Below are positions 45,526 to 59,256 of a stretch of 64,000 nucleotides of DNA, one piece after another (positions within the stretch are counted from its first letter, which is position 1; each line of letters opens with the position of its first letter). The position numbers were made by a program, and so were the translations under genes. The DNA lies in contig NC_134538.1 of assembly GCF_050624435.1 (NCBI RefSeq), positions 124,106,937 through 124,170,936 on the forward strand, read 5' to 3'. The notes under the pieces were generated by a model, which had not been told where the DNA came from, did not search any database, and worked only from the letters and a program-made list of their open reading frames with translations. The stretch comes from Tenrec ecaudatus (Eukaryota; Chordata; Mammalia; Afrosoricida; Tenrecidae).

Positions 45526-48500
45526 TGAGGATCTCCTCGAGCGTTTAGGGCACAGTCTGATACTAAACGGAGTGCTCCCCAAGGAGAAACAGAGCACCAA
45601 TCTGCTCATCGACTCAGAAGAGCTCCACCACCTTATGCGCTAAAAGCTATTGCTGGGAGGAGTGTAGACGCGGTAGAAAAGGAGCGTTGCAGAGAAAGGG
45701 GAAATGCTGAGTGGTGTGAAAGTGCGGACAGGAATCTTTTCTGCATCCAGAGCTACTAGAGACATCTCAGACATCTAGAGAACACAGAGGGGCTGAGGAA
45801 GATCAAACCGACTTCTTGTTCTCCCAAGTCGAGACGATGCTGCACCTGTCCAAGATGATCCCATGGATGCAGAATCCACCGCTTATACATCGATAGCTCA
45901 TGTGAATTATGGAAGGATGTGATATACATTTGAAATCATAATGAAAAATTATGAAAATATTTAGAAAATAAAATAGAGTTAAAAATAAATAAAATAAAAA
46001 ATAAAATAAATAAAATAAAAAATAAAAATAAATAAAATTAAAAAAAATAAATAAAAACCAGAAAAAATAAATAAATAAAATAATATCTGAGTAAGACAAG
46101 AAAAATATATATAAGCCAAAGCCAAAAGGTGACAAGACTAAATGTAAAAATGATGGATCTACTGTATCCAGGGAAGAAAGATTAAAACCTACTAAAGAAT
46201 CTCAAGAGGTAGCAAGTGGAGGATGTGAGAAATCACCACAATCTGAACCTCCACTTAGAAAAGCCACAGATTGATGGGATATTTTCCTTCATTTGCATTA
46301 TTTGTATTTTTGTCTTTATACAATTATGATTATAGCCTCGCCACCTTATTAGAATTTGTTGGGCTTTTTTTTATTATTCCTGATGGGTCGCCAACTGTGA
46401 AACGTTGGAGGAATGGATCCATAAGGAGATATCCTGGTACAAGGGGTAATGGGGATGCAGGCACGGGGAAGGACCATAGCGAGGGAAAGGGGATTTGGGG
46501 AGTAACACTAAAGGACAGAGAGGGGAGGGAGCACTAGAACGGATTGTGTTTGAACAAGTTATTCTAAAGGCAAATTCACCATGGGAGTGCAGGGGTGCAC
46601 GAAGATTGATTGTATAATTCTCATTGACATGTCTCAACAACTGAGATGTTGAATTGAATGATATGTAATTTATGTGCCAATAAAATTGATGTCCGTTCTG
46701 TTATATTCTGTTTATACTCATTTTTATTAGGGTGTACCTCAGAAGCGCGTCGCCATTGGGGCTCACTCTCTTGAAGCCGTGTTATTTGTTGCCTTATTTT
46801 CATTAAGTGAAAACCAAGGATGTTGGGCCCACAGGCAGAGAAATTAGAAAGGGCATTAGGGAGCGAGCATAGATAGGGGTGCAGATAAGAGGGAGCTGAT
46901 GTCAAGAAATCCAGGGAGGAAAGGAAGTTTTAGAAAGCATGTATGATTAAGGAAGAAATTCCACAATTATGTTTGACATGATTGGATTATGGAATGATAG
47001 GTCATGTAATGGCTCACGAGTTACAGCAAATTAAAGAAAAGGCATAGGTTCAGGTGTGGCTTTGGGGGTCCCACTAAATGCTAGCTCCCACTTAAGAACA
47101 ATTTGTTCTTAAACCATAACCCTGTTACATACTCACCTTCATGATGCGATCACTACAGATAAGGATTTGGTGAAGAAAGCAGATGGTAATATGGGAGAAA
47201 AATATAAAACGAAAGAAAAAGTGTGGAGAAAGATTTTTAATCGTTTTCATTGAAAACTTCTGAAGCAGAAGGACTGAAACAGGAAAGCGTGTGAGCAAAA
47301 CACAGAGTGGGACCTGAACATGAAAGGATGGATAGGCCCTAAAGCCCATTCATTATACTCCCTCGGGACCCCCATGCTCTGCATCCCCTGCTGCTCCGTT
47401 GCATGCCCCCACTGTTTGCTTCAGTGTACTGGGGCCAGCTCAGTGGCACATCCCCCCAGGTGTCTCCATTGCTGTCCCGTGTAGGGCCATCGGTCAGTGC
47501 AGGATGTCGCATCCCGCCGTGTGGGCAGCTGTATGGTCCTCTCTGTACAATGGTCCCTTCGAGCCAGGCTATCGTCCTCGGAGCTTGGTGGACCCAGGTG
47601 TGCTCCAGTCCGTCGTTTTTTCTCCTTCCTTTAGCTTGTCTTCCTTCTGGAAGTGGTGTGGTAGGTCACTTCCTTTCCCACAACAGACGATCTCCTTTCA
47701 TTTTCTGTGTACTCCCTTCAAATGTGGGGGTCGTGCTAATTCTGAAGCAGAGTGAACTGAAAGAACTGAAACAGGGAAAGCATGTGACCAAACCTGACCA
47801 TGGAAAGATGGCTAGGACCCCTGCCAAGGACGGCATTCCACCAGCTAAGACGATCAAGATCAACAGAAATACTGGGGAGCAATATTGGAGGTACAGAGGA
47901 TATAACTAATATCAAAGAACCCTCTGAAGAACGGACGTCAACATCCAGGAAAGTTAACCAGGAAAAAGTCCAAGGAAAGGTCAGGCAGAAGTAAGTGGAA
48001 CTGAAGGATCCAGCTCCCCTCTAGGGGTGGATTATACTCCTAGATGCTCAGCAGGTGGCCGTCCTCTGCAGAAACCAGATGCAAAAGGACTGTCACTGAA
48101 ACTGTGGGAGAGTTTAAGGATGACAATAGAGCTCCTGCTGAAGATGTTATTAATATGATTTGGTTCCTCAACCCAAAAGGGATCAAGATGACTTTGGATC
48201 TGGAGAAGAAGATGATGTTAAATCTACACAACCAACATGAAGTCTAGGAAAGCCTGTCGTATTATTTAAAGCAAACTAAAGTTTGGCACTAAGACTGAAA
48301 ATAGAGTCAAGTATAAGGACAAAACGAGTGACCAACGTCAGAGGAAATTCAGATTCAGTAACTCAAAGAAGTGAGTCATAAAACAATGCATGAGATTGAA
48401 AGTTCCAATAGCTCTACATCTAGTGAAAAGGGACAAACCAAAGATCGGGATTATTGGATCTTGGCAAAGGGAAACCCTGGGGAGGGCAAAAGTAGCATCA

Positions 48501-50285
48501 GCCAGAGAGAGAGAGAGTCATGTAGACCGTCTGAATGAAAACGTGACATTTAAAAATCTGTCTGAACCGACTAAATAGACTAGAACTTCATGTAACCATG
48601 AATCCATTCATGGCTCCTTACATAAAAACTTCATGCCCCATAAAGACCAAAAAAAAAAAAACAACTAAGACCACAGAGATTATTCAAGTTCCAAGCGCAG
48701 GGTGGGAAGAAGTGAGTCAACAAGAAGACTCTCCTCCTCGGAGTAAATATTCTGCATCCCCACAGAAAGAGAAAACACAGATGAAAGGGATTTGCCTCAG
48801 ATGGGAACAGCAGCCCTCCAACCCCACCCCCACCCCCAAAAGTCATTGAAGTCTCTAGAGTCACAGAAAACTTCATGATCACGAAGCTAGTTCAGATTCT
48901 AAAGATGCTAAGGTGAAGAGACAAAGTCTGTAGATACAAACTATAGAGATCATGACAAGCATGTATCAGAATCAAGGGATTAGAGTCCAGTAGCAATAAA
49001 TTACTGCATATCCTTAACCCACCAGACACACACATTGAAAGAGAGCGAGTTGTTGGGCAAATTGACAAGAATTCTATCAAACCTAAGCCCTAGTTAAGCT
49101 AGTCCTCTTGATTTTCCTCCGACTTAAGGAGAGAAAATGATGAAGTGAAATTTGATCCAGATTACAATGAAAATGACAGGGAAAGTAATGTATTTGTACA
49201 AGAAGAAGCATCAGGGGGCAATGTGAAGGAACTGAAAGAGAAAGTGATGGAGGAAGCAAAGAGAGTGCGGACACGGCACAGTGGGTCGGTGAGGTGGGAC
49301 CAGGAGTCACAGTCAAAGCAGTCCAAATAGAAGCATAGCCCTTCTGGAAGCCAGACCCAAAGCCACAGACGCAGCGCAAGCTCAGCAGAAAGTCAACTCA
49401 GTAAGAAGACAAAGATGCAGAGAGAAACGGAGGAGCACGGAAACATGAAAAGCATTAGAAACATAAGGATAACAGAATGTCAGGTGAACAGATACATGGG
49501 ATGGTGTAAGATATGGCAAATAATAATATATAATATAAACGTAAGGCTTCCTGGGAGGGAGGCAAGAACACAGAAGGGATAAAGGGGAGCTGAGATCAAA
49601 GACTTCAAGAAGAAAGACAGATCATTGAAACTGATGGTGGTAGAATTTGAACAATTATACTTGATCTAATTGAAATATGGAGTGTTACAATATCTGTAAG
49701 AGCTCACAATAAAATGATAAGAAAAATAAAATAAAAAAAAAAAAGAAACGTGAGAAGCCTGCAGGGACTGGAGCAGAATTGGAAAAAAGCGAAGAACAGA
49801 AACACAAGAAGTCAACACAGACAAAGGAGGAGGGGAAAGATGAGAGAAGTGACATCTGTCACTGTGTAAAAGGACAGATTTGTTCATTGTCTAAATTGCA
49901 AAGTCTTCTCTATCGATTTTGTTATAATGTGAGGAAATTCAAACCTAGTAACTCATGACATGGACAGTCCTTGCTGCACTTAAAATATTGCCGCTTGATT
50001 ACTTAATTTTTCATGAGAGCTTGGTAACACGAATTTTTGTACTGAATTGTGAGTGGTGTCCACGTAACATGAGAGGTGTGGCCAGGACCTATGATTTTAG
50101 CCACCATTCATCAGTTGGGGCGGAGTTTACTGTGCGGTGAAAGTTTCCCATTTGAACTGTTTTAATTGCCGGGCAGAAGCTGATATCTGTTTTAAAATAA
50201 CTGCAGAAGGATTTGCGGTAGTCATTGCCGGCCCCGTTGTGTTGCTTTTGGATTACAATAAAACTTTTCCATAAACGTAAAAACA
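45526..50285 (+). pseudogene. RBBP6: Decayed RBBP6 retrocopy 3' part, unit C
   Basis: Homology blocks as in A but with many private substitutions and small indels after 45929. Foreign segments: A-rich tract about 45889-46085, unassigned insertion about 46276-47150, L1-like piece about 47335-47720 (4-bp gap at 47550). AATAAA at 50257-50262. Confidence 0.88.
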
Positions 50286-50300
50286 AAGCAAGAGAGAACA

Positions 50301-51469
50301 AACGTGGTTGTTAGGTATCGGCAAGTTAGTTCCAACTCACAGCGACCCAATATGGGCCACAGAACAAAACATTCCCCGGTCCTGCACCGCCCTCAGCTGC
50401 TAGTGGAGCCCACTGCTGCAGTCACTGCATCAGTCCGTCTTGTTCAGGGTCCTCCTTTTACAGGCTGCCCACGACTTTATCAAGCTTGGTGTTCTGTTCC
50501 AGCATCTGATCTCTGCGGATAACATATTCATGTGACAAAGCCCATGAGAAGTCTTGCCATCCTTGTCTCTAAGGAGCATTCTGACTGTACTTGTTCCTAA
50601 ACAGATGTTTGTTCGGCAGAGTCCATTGGACTTTCGATATTCTTCACCAGCTTCACAACAAATACATCGATTCTTCTTCGCTCTTCCCTGCTCTAGCCCA
50701 ACGTTCACAGGCAGGTGAGGCCATGGAAAATACCATGGCTTGGGTCAGGCCCACCTCCCTCCGCAAAGTAACCTCCTTGCTGTTCAACACTGTACGCGGC
50801 ACATTTAGTCTCTGCGATGCATCACGTGCTCTCCCAACTGTTTCTATTGATCTTGACTGTTTCTCTTGTTCCTGAGCATTGATTGTGGATCTAAGCAAGA
50901 TGAAATCCTTCACAAGTTGCGTCTTTTGTCCGCTGATCATATTGGCCCAATTGTGAGCATTTGGGTTTTCTTTACAGTAAGTTGTAATAAATGCTGAAGT
51001 TCTGTGATACTTGATCTTCATCAGCAAGTGCCTCCCTTCCTCACCTTCAGGAAGCAAGGTTGTGTTGTCGCAGGTTGTTAAGGCATCTTCCCCCAGTCCT
51101 GATGCCACATTCTTTTCCATAGAATGCAACTTCTGAGATGATTTGCTCTGCACGCAGATTGTATAAGCATGGTGAGAGGGTTCAGCTGTCACACACACCT
51201 TCCTCAATGTTAAACCCCGTGGTATTTTCTTGTTCTGTTCACACAGCTGCCTCGGAAGCTAGGTTCTGTATGAGCATGATGAAGTGTTCCGGAATCCCCA
51301 TTCTTCTCAAAGCTATCCGTATTTCTTGTGAGCCACACAACCGAATGAACGCCTTTGCATAAGCAGTAAAACACAAGTAAACCTCGTGTAACACAAATTG
51401 TTTGGTCACAACGAGATCTAAGGAAGCACTGGTAGAGGATGATAAATGGGCCAAGAAATGAAACGTGGG
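50301..51469 (-). mobile_element. BovB/RTE 3' half, unit C
   Basis: As 9573-10740. One base less near 50872 joins two reading frames into a 184-codon open stretch (50653-51207). This is still a remnant without the catalytic YADD region in frame. Confidence 0.85.
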
Positions 51470-51688
51470 GTCCAGCGCACAACTGAGATGATCCTAAGGA
51501 GTGACTGTACAATTTCATGGGATAAATAAAAAAACAGGCAAACAGTGTAGTACGCTCACCTCTTTCACAGAGTCAAGAACAGAGAGGGAGAAAGTATCCT
51601 CCAGCAGGTGTATATTGTCTTTGGGTTAACAAGCCCCATCCATCACAGTCTATCGCATAAGGAACAAGTTGGACAGTGTCTTAGCCCT

Positions 51689-52035
51689 AGATATCCAGGG
51701 CACGATGGGGGAGAAAGCTAATAGTAGTACTGGGGCAGGCAGAGGAAACTGACTGTCCCCCGAGTGGGGAGAACAATAGAAACATGATGTCTGCTCCCAT
51801 GCTGAAGGGCTGCCTGCCGCATAATGAATGACCAGCCATGTGCTTGTAAGGGGTTCCACTAAGGTAGCACTATTATGGGAGGATTTTGTGGGGATGGTTT
51901 TCAATTAGGAGAATGTGTCTAGGACTCATCTCCAACTCAAAAATGTGAAGGCCTCCCTCCATCGAAATCCGGCCTCCCAGGATTCAAGAGTTTGTCCACA
52001 TACACTCTCCTCCTGGTGCCCAGTTCCCCACATTT
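51689..52035 (+). repeat. Direct repeat left copy, unit C
   Basis: As 10959-11290 with a 16-bp insertion (cataatgaatgacc region near 51820). Confidence 0.6.
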
Positions 52036-52484
52036 CCCGCTTTTAGAGTACATTTTAAATTGAAAAGGGTGACGTGGCTTGTTTCGGTACCACTTTGCCT
52101 TCTATGGAAGCAGCATGTGACGGTGCAGGCAACGAACAATGACACTGAGTCGCACAGTCAGACTAGAACCTAACACATGGAAACTGCTTGAGGTAAAAAT
52201 TTCCTTTCTCAGCTGATTGATGTCCAATGAGACATGTTCCTTACATCCCTGCAAGTGATTTACAATTAAAGTCCAGCTATGTATACTAATATTATACAGA
52301 TCAGGAATTATGCCCCCAAATTCTAATGTTCAAGTTCGTTTTAGCATCAATTGATGTTGAAAGTCCATTTTTATATCTTCTAGCAAATCAACAGTATGTT
52401 GTATTCGTCCAGTCACTTTTGCATAAATTGTCCAGTTCTGATAGATTCCTGGATTGCCTCTCAGGCAACATCAGTGAGATAGTG
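52036..52484. other. No recognisable feature, unit C
   Basis: Equivalent of 11291-11739. Confidence 0.55.
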
Positions 52485-52991
52485 AAAGTTTTTTGTGCCA
52501 CCTGGCCAAGAAACACATGTGGGATTAATAGAAGGCCGAAGAGATAAATGGCTGAGTGAGCCTCAACTTTCTTGTTGTCGAGCCATTTGCTCTGTGATGG
52601 TCAGAACAGGGTGCAGCTGCCTTGGTCAGTTCCCTGCTTCAGCTGGCAAGGCTCACTTCCTGCAAGACATCACTGAGGAGAAGCCACATGGACCTACCCC
52701 AATGCAGCCCCGGGTGCTAGAGCAGCCGTGTGGAGACCCTGTCAGCGTTGAGATGTTTACACATTCACTTACACATTTGTCTTTCCTCCTGCATTTGGCA
52801 TCATTCCGCGTGTTTTGTGAGATGGAGAAGGACTTTATGGATCGGTGTTGGACATATGGGTTAGTGTTGGACTTGTGGGCTTGGGCAGCAATGGGTTGGA
52901 TTGTGTTCTTCGTGTGCACTTAACCTTTATGTAAAACTCTCTTATACATGAATTTCTGTGGATTTGGTTCTCTGCAGTACCCTGACTAACA
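52485..52991 (+). mobile_element. LTR-like fossil fragment, unit C
   Basis: As 11740-12246. Confidence 0.4.
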
Positions 52992-54224
52992 CAGTCAGCA
53001 GTGGCAGATATGATTACAACTCTTAGGAAACATTGCTTTCTCATGAATCTGTGAGGTTTTCTGGACGTTTCTGACGTGTATTTATCTCCGGTGCCTGTGA
53101 AAACACAAATAAAGAGCCCCTCTCCTTGGGCTGTTAGTGTCCTGTGAAAGAATCATCCTGGAGATTGGATGGTTTCCTCATCTCCTCCTTGTTCTTCAAC
53201 TTTCTCCACAAGAGGTCGCACCCTCCTAAGGGGAATCCATTTGTTTTCTCCACCATCTCAAAAAGAAGTAAGAATCTCCTCAGACCCTAGAGATGAGTAA
53301 CCTGTCATCCTCCGTCCAGCATCATTCTTCCACCAGATTCTTCCACCAGATCTTCTCCAGATGGCTTTTCTCTTTGGTGGTGGAAAAATGTTTCTCCACC
53401 CTCATTATGTTAGAATTTTTTTGTAAGGGAGTAAATATTTAGTGTTGATAAAGCTAAATGAAGACTTACGTGTATGGAAATCACCTTTGATCTCCCCCTT
53501 CCGTTTCACTCATTGGGATTTGGTGTGCCCAATGCCCGTTCATTGAGGGCCTGGCCCTGAGCATTTAAGGGACACCTGTGACATGATGAATGTTCCAATC
53601 TTAACAAAACTTCCTACACCCTTTGCTGGCGTACGTGAGGCTATTGTCCATTTTCAGATGTATTGAAGTGCCCACCCCAGTGAAACAGGACAGTAAACGG
53701 CTGCTGGTGTGCTCTGTGGATTCTCAGGTCATAGGTGGCACCCATAAAAATCCGAGAAAGAACTATAGTGACGTGTACAAGCCCCTAGGCATCGAAATGC
53801 CGGTATAGGAGTGGTATATATTCGCCGGGGTGCATTTGACTGGTTTCCTCACCAATGAGCTCTATCAGCTCCCTTCCTAAGTGAGTGCATTCTCTGACGA
53901 TCTGTCTAGCTTGACCCTAAATTTAGATTATACCTAATTAGATGACATACCTTGGTCTTAGGCTAGCAGCGTTGTTGTGTAAAATTGGATGCTCAGCCCT
54001 GGAGACTGTAAGAGTATTGAATGCCTGTGAGGTCCAGCCCCGACCTCCGATGGGCCCTCGGGGACAGTTTGGTCATCAAAGGGAAGAAATTGAGAGACAA
54101 ACAAAAGTTTTGGGGTGCTTACTACGGCGTGGCATCAGTAACAAGGTCTGAGCAGAAGGAGAGAACATGTATTCTTAACATCAACTTATAGATTCTTGGG
54201 GCATTCAAGCCCCCCTCAGTACAG
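52992..54224. other. Unassigned old sequence, unit C
   Basis: Equivalent of 12247-13479; no coding signal. Confidence 0.5.
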
Positions 54225-54615
54225 GGAACCACACAGAGTGGGCTGTACCCAAACCCCAGAGGTCCCTGAGTTCATTGGAGGAGTAAGCTAACAGCAGTGC
54301 TGGGGACAGGTCAGGGGGAGTGACTGTCCCCTGAGCAGGGAGAGCACTAGCAGCCTGTCTGCTCCTAGAGTTAAAGGTGCCGGCCACATAGACCTCAGCA
54401 TGTGTGCTTGTAAGAGGTCACTTTAAGGTAGCACTATTATGGGAGGATGTTGTGCGGATTAATCTTAGTTATAAAAATTGGATTGGGGCTCATCTTTAAC
54501 TCGCAAGTGTGAAGACCTCCATCCACTCAGAATCCTGGCCTCCCAGGCTTCTTAAATTGTGAACATTAAGAATTTGTGTGCATACACTCTCTTCCCAGTC
54601 CTCAGTTTTCCACAA
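54225..54615 (+). repeat. Direct repeat right copy, unit C
   Basis: As 13480-13870. The stretch 54616-54887 after it is unassigned. Confidence 0.6.
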
Positions 54616-54887
54616 ATGCCTTTTGGGTTACCCCGTCTGCATTGCTATTTCCCTTAGAAATGGACGCCGGCACACGCGTGCGTGCCCTAGTGTGTGCTAA
54701 TGAAGAAAGAATGGCGGTAGGATGCTATTTGAGTTTGCAAGGTGAAGAATTACTTCCCAATGGCTTTGCTGTTTCCATGACCAAACACTTGCACATTAAA
54801 CGCCGAGTAACTGGTTGTGTTCACAGCCTGCCTTACATTTTGAAGAACAGAATGCGAGTGAATATTCGGTTTCTGAGCACAGCCATA

Positions 54888-55953
54888 GTCAGTTTGGAAG
54901 GATTGAGTGAGGGGCCACAGTGGGCTGCTCTGCTGTCCCCGGAGCCGTCTGTAAGTAATGAGGGGCTCCCTCGAGCCCCTTATGGCATGAGACTTTGGTA
55001 ATGACCCATGCAGTTGGTTGTAGGAACGACCAAGCTTCCCGAGAGAATAATGGCGAGCTAACTTCCCACAAAATTCCGCTAACACTCTCTAAAGATCTAT
55101 AGAAAATTCCCAAGCCCTTTTTATCTGAGTGGGGGTGTAAGGTAGAATTATGATGGACGGGTTGTTCCCACTGAGTGGTTCACCGCCATGCTGGCCTCTG
55201 ATGACCACCTGTGCTATTTGCTCCCAATAGGACCAACCACGTTGAAGCCCATATTGCCTAGATGTCTCCACTCTCGAAGGTTTATCTTCCTGGGCTAACA
55301 GAGCCGTGGGGGTGATAGGTGTGTGAAAAATGTCCAGGTGAATACTCATAGCTGGGGTCCTGCGATAAGCCTTTCCTTGGCTAGTGCTTCCTTCTACAAA
55401 CTGGAACTGACAGCGAGCCGTGGGGTGAGCGCTCTAGGACTATGTAGTGTGGGTCCCGTTTAATGTGTCTATCAAGGGTTTGAGCTCTTCTGTGGGGAAG
55501 CCCCAGCAAAGGTGGAATCCAATTTATACCTCCCAGCAACTTGTGAAAACCAGTTAATGTTTTTACACGGTTTTTCTAATATCAAGTTACTGTGCCTGTG
55601 GTCCAGTATGAGGGCCGCGTGTCTGAACTTGACCCGGAGCAATCATAAATTGAGAGGTGGCCTCACTCATGTGTACATAGGTTTATTACACTATTTCATT
55701 GTGAGGTGCAACGATTAAGGGATCCTACAGGGAGTGGATGATGTAGGCCTCAGCAAAGCATCCTCTGAGTGGTTCTAAGACGTTTCCTATAATGTACTCC
55801 TGCATGGTGACACTATTCACCAGGATCTGAGATAAAGTTTTAGATGATACCGCTTGGTATGGACCTTCTGGTCTAATTCAGGAACGGTGAATGTAACCCT
55901 CTCGTGATCAGCAGGATCTAAATGGATAGTATAAACACAATCCTGGTGGCTCA
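54888..55953 (-). mobile_element. Class II ERV pol fossil 1, unit C
   Basis: As 14140-15205; broken, old. Confidence 0.75.
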
Positions 55954-55972
55954 GCTACGTGAGTCTGAGAGT

Positions 55973-56517
55973 TGGTGCCCAGAAGACAAGAGGAAGGTTC
56001 TCCTGTAGGGAGTGACCAGACCGGCGTGATGGAGTTTCCATCTTCCTTCTCAGGCTGCTTGTTGGCATCCTGGCATTCCCCTTGTACCTGCTGCACTTCC
56101 TGGGTCTCTGGAGCAGAATGTGCAAACAGTTCTTTCCCCCACTTCATGGTGAGGTTCACTGTGATGCACAAAGAGCAACGGCGAGGAGAAAGTGGGTGCT
56201 TTGCAGCACCCTGCAGGGCTTTGCAGGCATATCTGGGAAGCTCTCCCTGCTGGAACTGGGCTATGACATGGGGGCCAACTTCAAGATCTACCCACCCGGA
56301 TGCAGGGTGACCTGTGTTGATCCCAAACCCAACTTTGAGAACTTCTTGATGAAGAGCTGTGCAGAGAACCACCAGCTGCAGTTGGAGAGCTTCATGGTCT
56401 CCCTGGGGAGAACGTGCACCAGGGGGCAGATGGCTCTGTGGCTATGATCATCGGCGCCCTAGTGCTGTGCTCGGTGATGGACCATGAGCAGATTCTCCAC
56501 CACGTGTGCAGGCTGCC
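55973..56517 (+). pseudogene. METTL7A: METTL7A-like retropseudogene, module 1, unit C
   Basis: Parental start at 56029. Same lesions as A and B, plus a private stop (tga at 56446-56448) that shortens the main open piece to 121 codons (56082-56447). Confidence 0.8.
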
Positions 56518-56782
56518 AAGGCCAAGAAGTGGCTAGGCAATAGGCTCTATAGGATGCTATTCATCATTAAGCACAGCACAAAGGAATCCAGGCAAAGATA
56601 CAGAACAAGAATCTACATGAAGGGGAACCAGTTACAAATAACGGTGTTCGACCTCATGCACAAAGAGCAAACTGAGGCAAGATGTCATATGACCTGTTTC
56701 AGTGGCAACATGAAGTTGGGGTCAGTTTGGGGGAATAGACGCCCCATCTATTGTGACATCCGTTGCTCCCGCACTGGAAGAG

Positions 56783-57127
56783 TGATGGGCAGGACTCAAG
56801 AGTAGGAGAAACAGCTGCAAAAAGCTTCTCGTATTGGGAACTTGGAAAGTGTGAAGTATGAATTTAGGAAAACTGGAAGTGGTCAAAAATGAAATGGAAT
56901 GCATGAACATAGGTATCCTAAGAGTAAGCTGAAATGGACGGACATTGGCCATTTTGAATTAGAGAATCACATGATGGATTACATGAGGAGTGACTCAATC
57001 AATAGGATTGGAGCTGCATTCCTATGCAGAAGGGATCACCCTGACTCCCTCAGGAAGCACAAGGCTCTCTGTGATAGGATTATCTCTATCCATCTTCCAG
57101 GAAACCCACCACTGCAGCTAAGGTACA
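56783..57127 (+). mobile_element. BovB endonuclease fragment, module 1, unit C
   Basis: As 16036-16380. One substitution (aggtac at 57122) removes the local stop, so a 167-codon chance frame (56899-57402) runs on into the LTR-like piece. Confidence 0.78.
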
Positions 57128-57390
57128 GTTTTCCCTCTGTTATCAGCAGCCAATCAACTGCAAGGGAGTTCCCTCAGCAGTTATTCCCAGGCTGGATCCT
57201 CCATCTGGTTTGTCCTCAAACCTCCAGTTCTTTGGACCCTGCCTGCAGTTCCTCGGACTCTCTAGCCGCCGCCGCCACTTTACTCATCAACCTTGCTTTG
57301 AATCACCTCGACCCTCCGAAATCCTGCGGGCGGACCTACCTACAGATTTTGGCACTAAGTGAGTCATTTCCCTCCCTCAATTTCTTCCTA
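57128..57390 (+). repeat. LTR-like fragment copy 2, unit C
   Basis: As 16381-16640. Confidence 0.4.
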
Positions 57391-57525
57391 GATGTCTCAT
57401 AGTCGGTTCAAAATTTACCTGTCCTAAACAGACATCTGATTTCTTGAAAAATCTTTTTCTCTGCCTGGGTTGCCTATCCCAATAAACAACCTCCCACTCA
57501 CCAAAAACTTTGAGGTCATCAATAG

Positions 57526-57529
<4 letters not shown>

Positions 57530-57582
<53 letters not shown>
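57530..57582. repeat. (CT)26 microsatellite, unit C
   Basis: Uninterrupted tract. Confidence 0.95.
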
Positions 57583-57584
<2 letters not shown>

Positions 57585-57597
57585 ATAAATCATTTAG

Positions 57598-58105
57598 CTG
57601 TGGGTCCCCTTTTAATGTGTCAATCAAGGGTTTGAGCTCTTCCGTGGGGATGTCCCAGCAAAGGTGGAATCCAATGTATACCTCCCAGCAGCTTGTGAAA
57701 ACCACTTAACGTTTTTACGTGATTTTTTTCTAATATGAAGTTACTGTGTCTGTGGTCCAGTATGAAGGCCGCTTGTCTGAATTTGACGAGGAGCAATCAT
57801 TAATTGAGAGGTGGCCTCACTCATGTGTACATAGGTTTGTTACACTATTTCATTATGAGGTGCAACGATTAAGGATCATCCTGGTGTTGGATGATGTAGG
57901 CCTCAGCAAAGCGTCCTCTGAGTGGTTCTAAGATGTTTCCTGTAATATACTACTGCATGGTGACACTATTCGCCAGGATCTGAGATAAAGTTTTAGATGA
58001 TACCGCTTGGTATGGACCTTCTGGTCTAATTCGGGAAGGGAAAATGTAACCCTCTCGTGATCAGCAGGATCTACCTGGATAGTATAAACACAATCCTGGT
58101 GGCTC
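57598..58105 (-). mobile_element. Class II ERV pol fossil 2, unit C
   Basis: As 16858-17365; broken, old. Confidence 0.72.
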
Positions 58106-58124
58106 AGCTACGTGAGTCTGAGAG

Positions 58125-58669
58125 TTGGTGCCCAGAAGACAAGAGGAAGGTTCTCCTGTAGGGAGTGACCTGACCTGCGTGATGGAGATTGCCGTCTTCC
58201 TTCTCAGGCTGCTTGTTGGCATCCTGGCATTCCCCGTGTACCTGCTGCACTTCCTGGGTCTCTGGAGCAGAATGTGCAAACAGTTCTTTCCCCACTTCAT
58301 GGTGAGGTTCACTGCCATGTACAATGGGCAGAAAGAGCAGGAAGCGGGAACTGTGCAGTCGAATGCAGGAGTTTGCCGGCACATCTGGGAAGCCGTCGCT
58401 GCTGGAACTGGGCTATGACACGGGGGCCAACTTCAAGTTCTACCCACCCTGATTCAGGGTGACCTCAGTGGACCCCTATCACAACTTTGAGAAGTTCTTG
58501 ATGTAGAGCATCACTAAGAACCGTCACCTGCAGTTGGAGGGCTTCGTGGTCTCCCTTGGGAGAACGTGCACCAGGGGGCAGATGGCTCTGTGGCTCTGGT
58601 CATCGGCGCCCTGGTGCTGTGCTCAGTGATGGACCAGGAGCAGATTCTCCACGACGTGTGCAGGCTGCC
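58125..58669 (+). pseudogene. METTL7A: METTL7A-like retropseudogene, module 2, unit C
   Basis: Parental start at 58182 (MEIAVF). N-terminal anchor in frame as in unit B, later frameshift and stops as in A and B, degenerate SAM motif. Confidence 0.8.
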
Positions 58670-58920
58670 AAGACCGAGAAGTGGCTAGTCAATAGGCTCA
58701 ATAGGATGATATGCAGCAGTAAGCACGCCACAAAGGAATCTAGGCAAAGATACAGAACAAGCATCTACATGAAGGGGAACCAGTTACATAACAACGGTGT
58801 TCGACGTCATGCACAAAGAGCAAACTGAGGCAAGATGTCATATGACCTGTTTCAGTGGCAACATAAAGTTGGGGTCAGTTTGGAGGAATAGACGCCCCAT
58901 CTATTCTGACATCCGTTGCT

Positions 58921-59256
58921 CCCGCACTGGAAGAGTGATGGGCAGGACTCAAGAGTAGGAGAAACAGCTGCAAAAAGCTTCTCGTATTGGGAACGTGGAA
59001 AGTGTGAAGTATGAATTTAGGAACACTGGAAGTGGTCAAAAATGAAATGGAATGCATGAATACAGTTATTCTAAGAGTAAGCTGAAATGGATGGACATTG
59101 GCCATTTTGAATTAGAGAATCACATGATGGATTACGTGAGGAGTGACTCGATCAATAGGATTGGAGCTGCATTCATATGCAGAAGGGATCACAAGGCTCT
59201 CTGTGATAGGATTATCTCTATGGACCTTCCAGGAAGCCCACCACTGCAACTGAGGT
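58921..59256 (+). mobile_element. BovB endonuclease fragment, module 2, unit C
   Basis: As 18180-18515. Confidence 0.78.

Noticed and set aside
50653-51207. 184-codon minus-strand frame in unit C
   Set aside because: BovB reverse transcriptase remnant opened by a one-base difference from A and B; not a gene.
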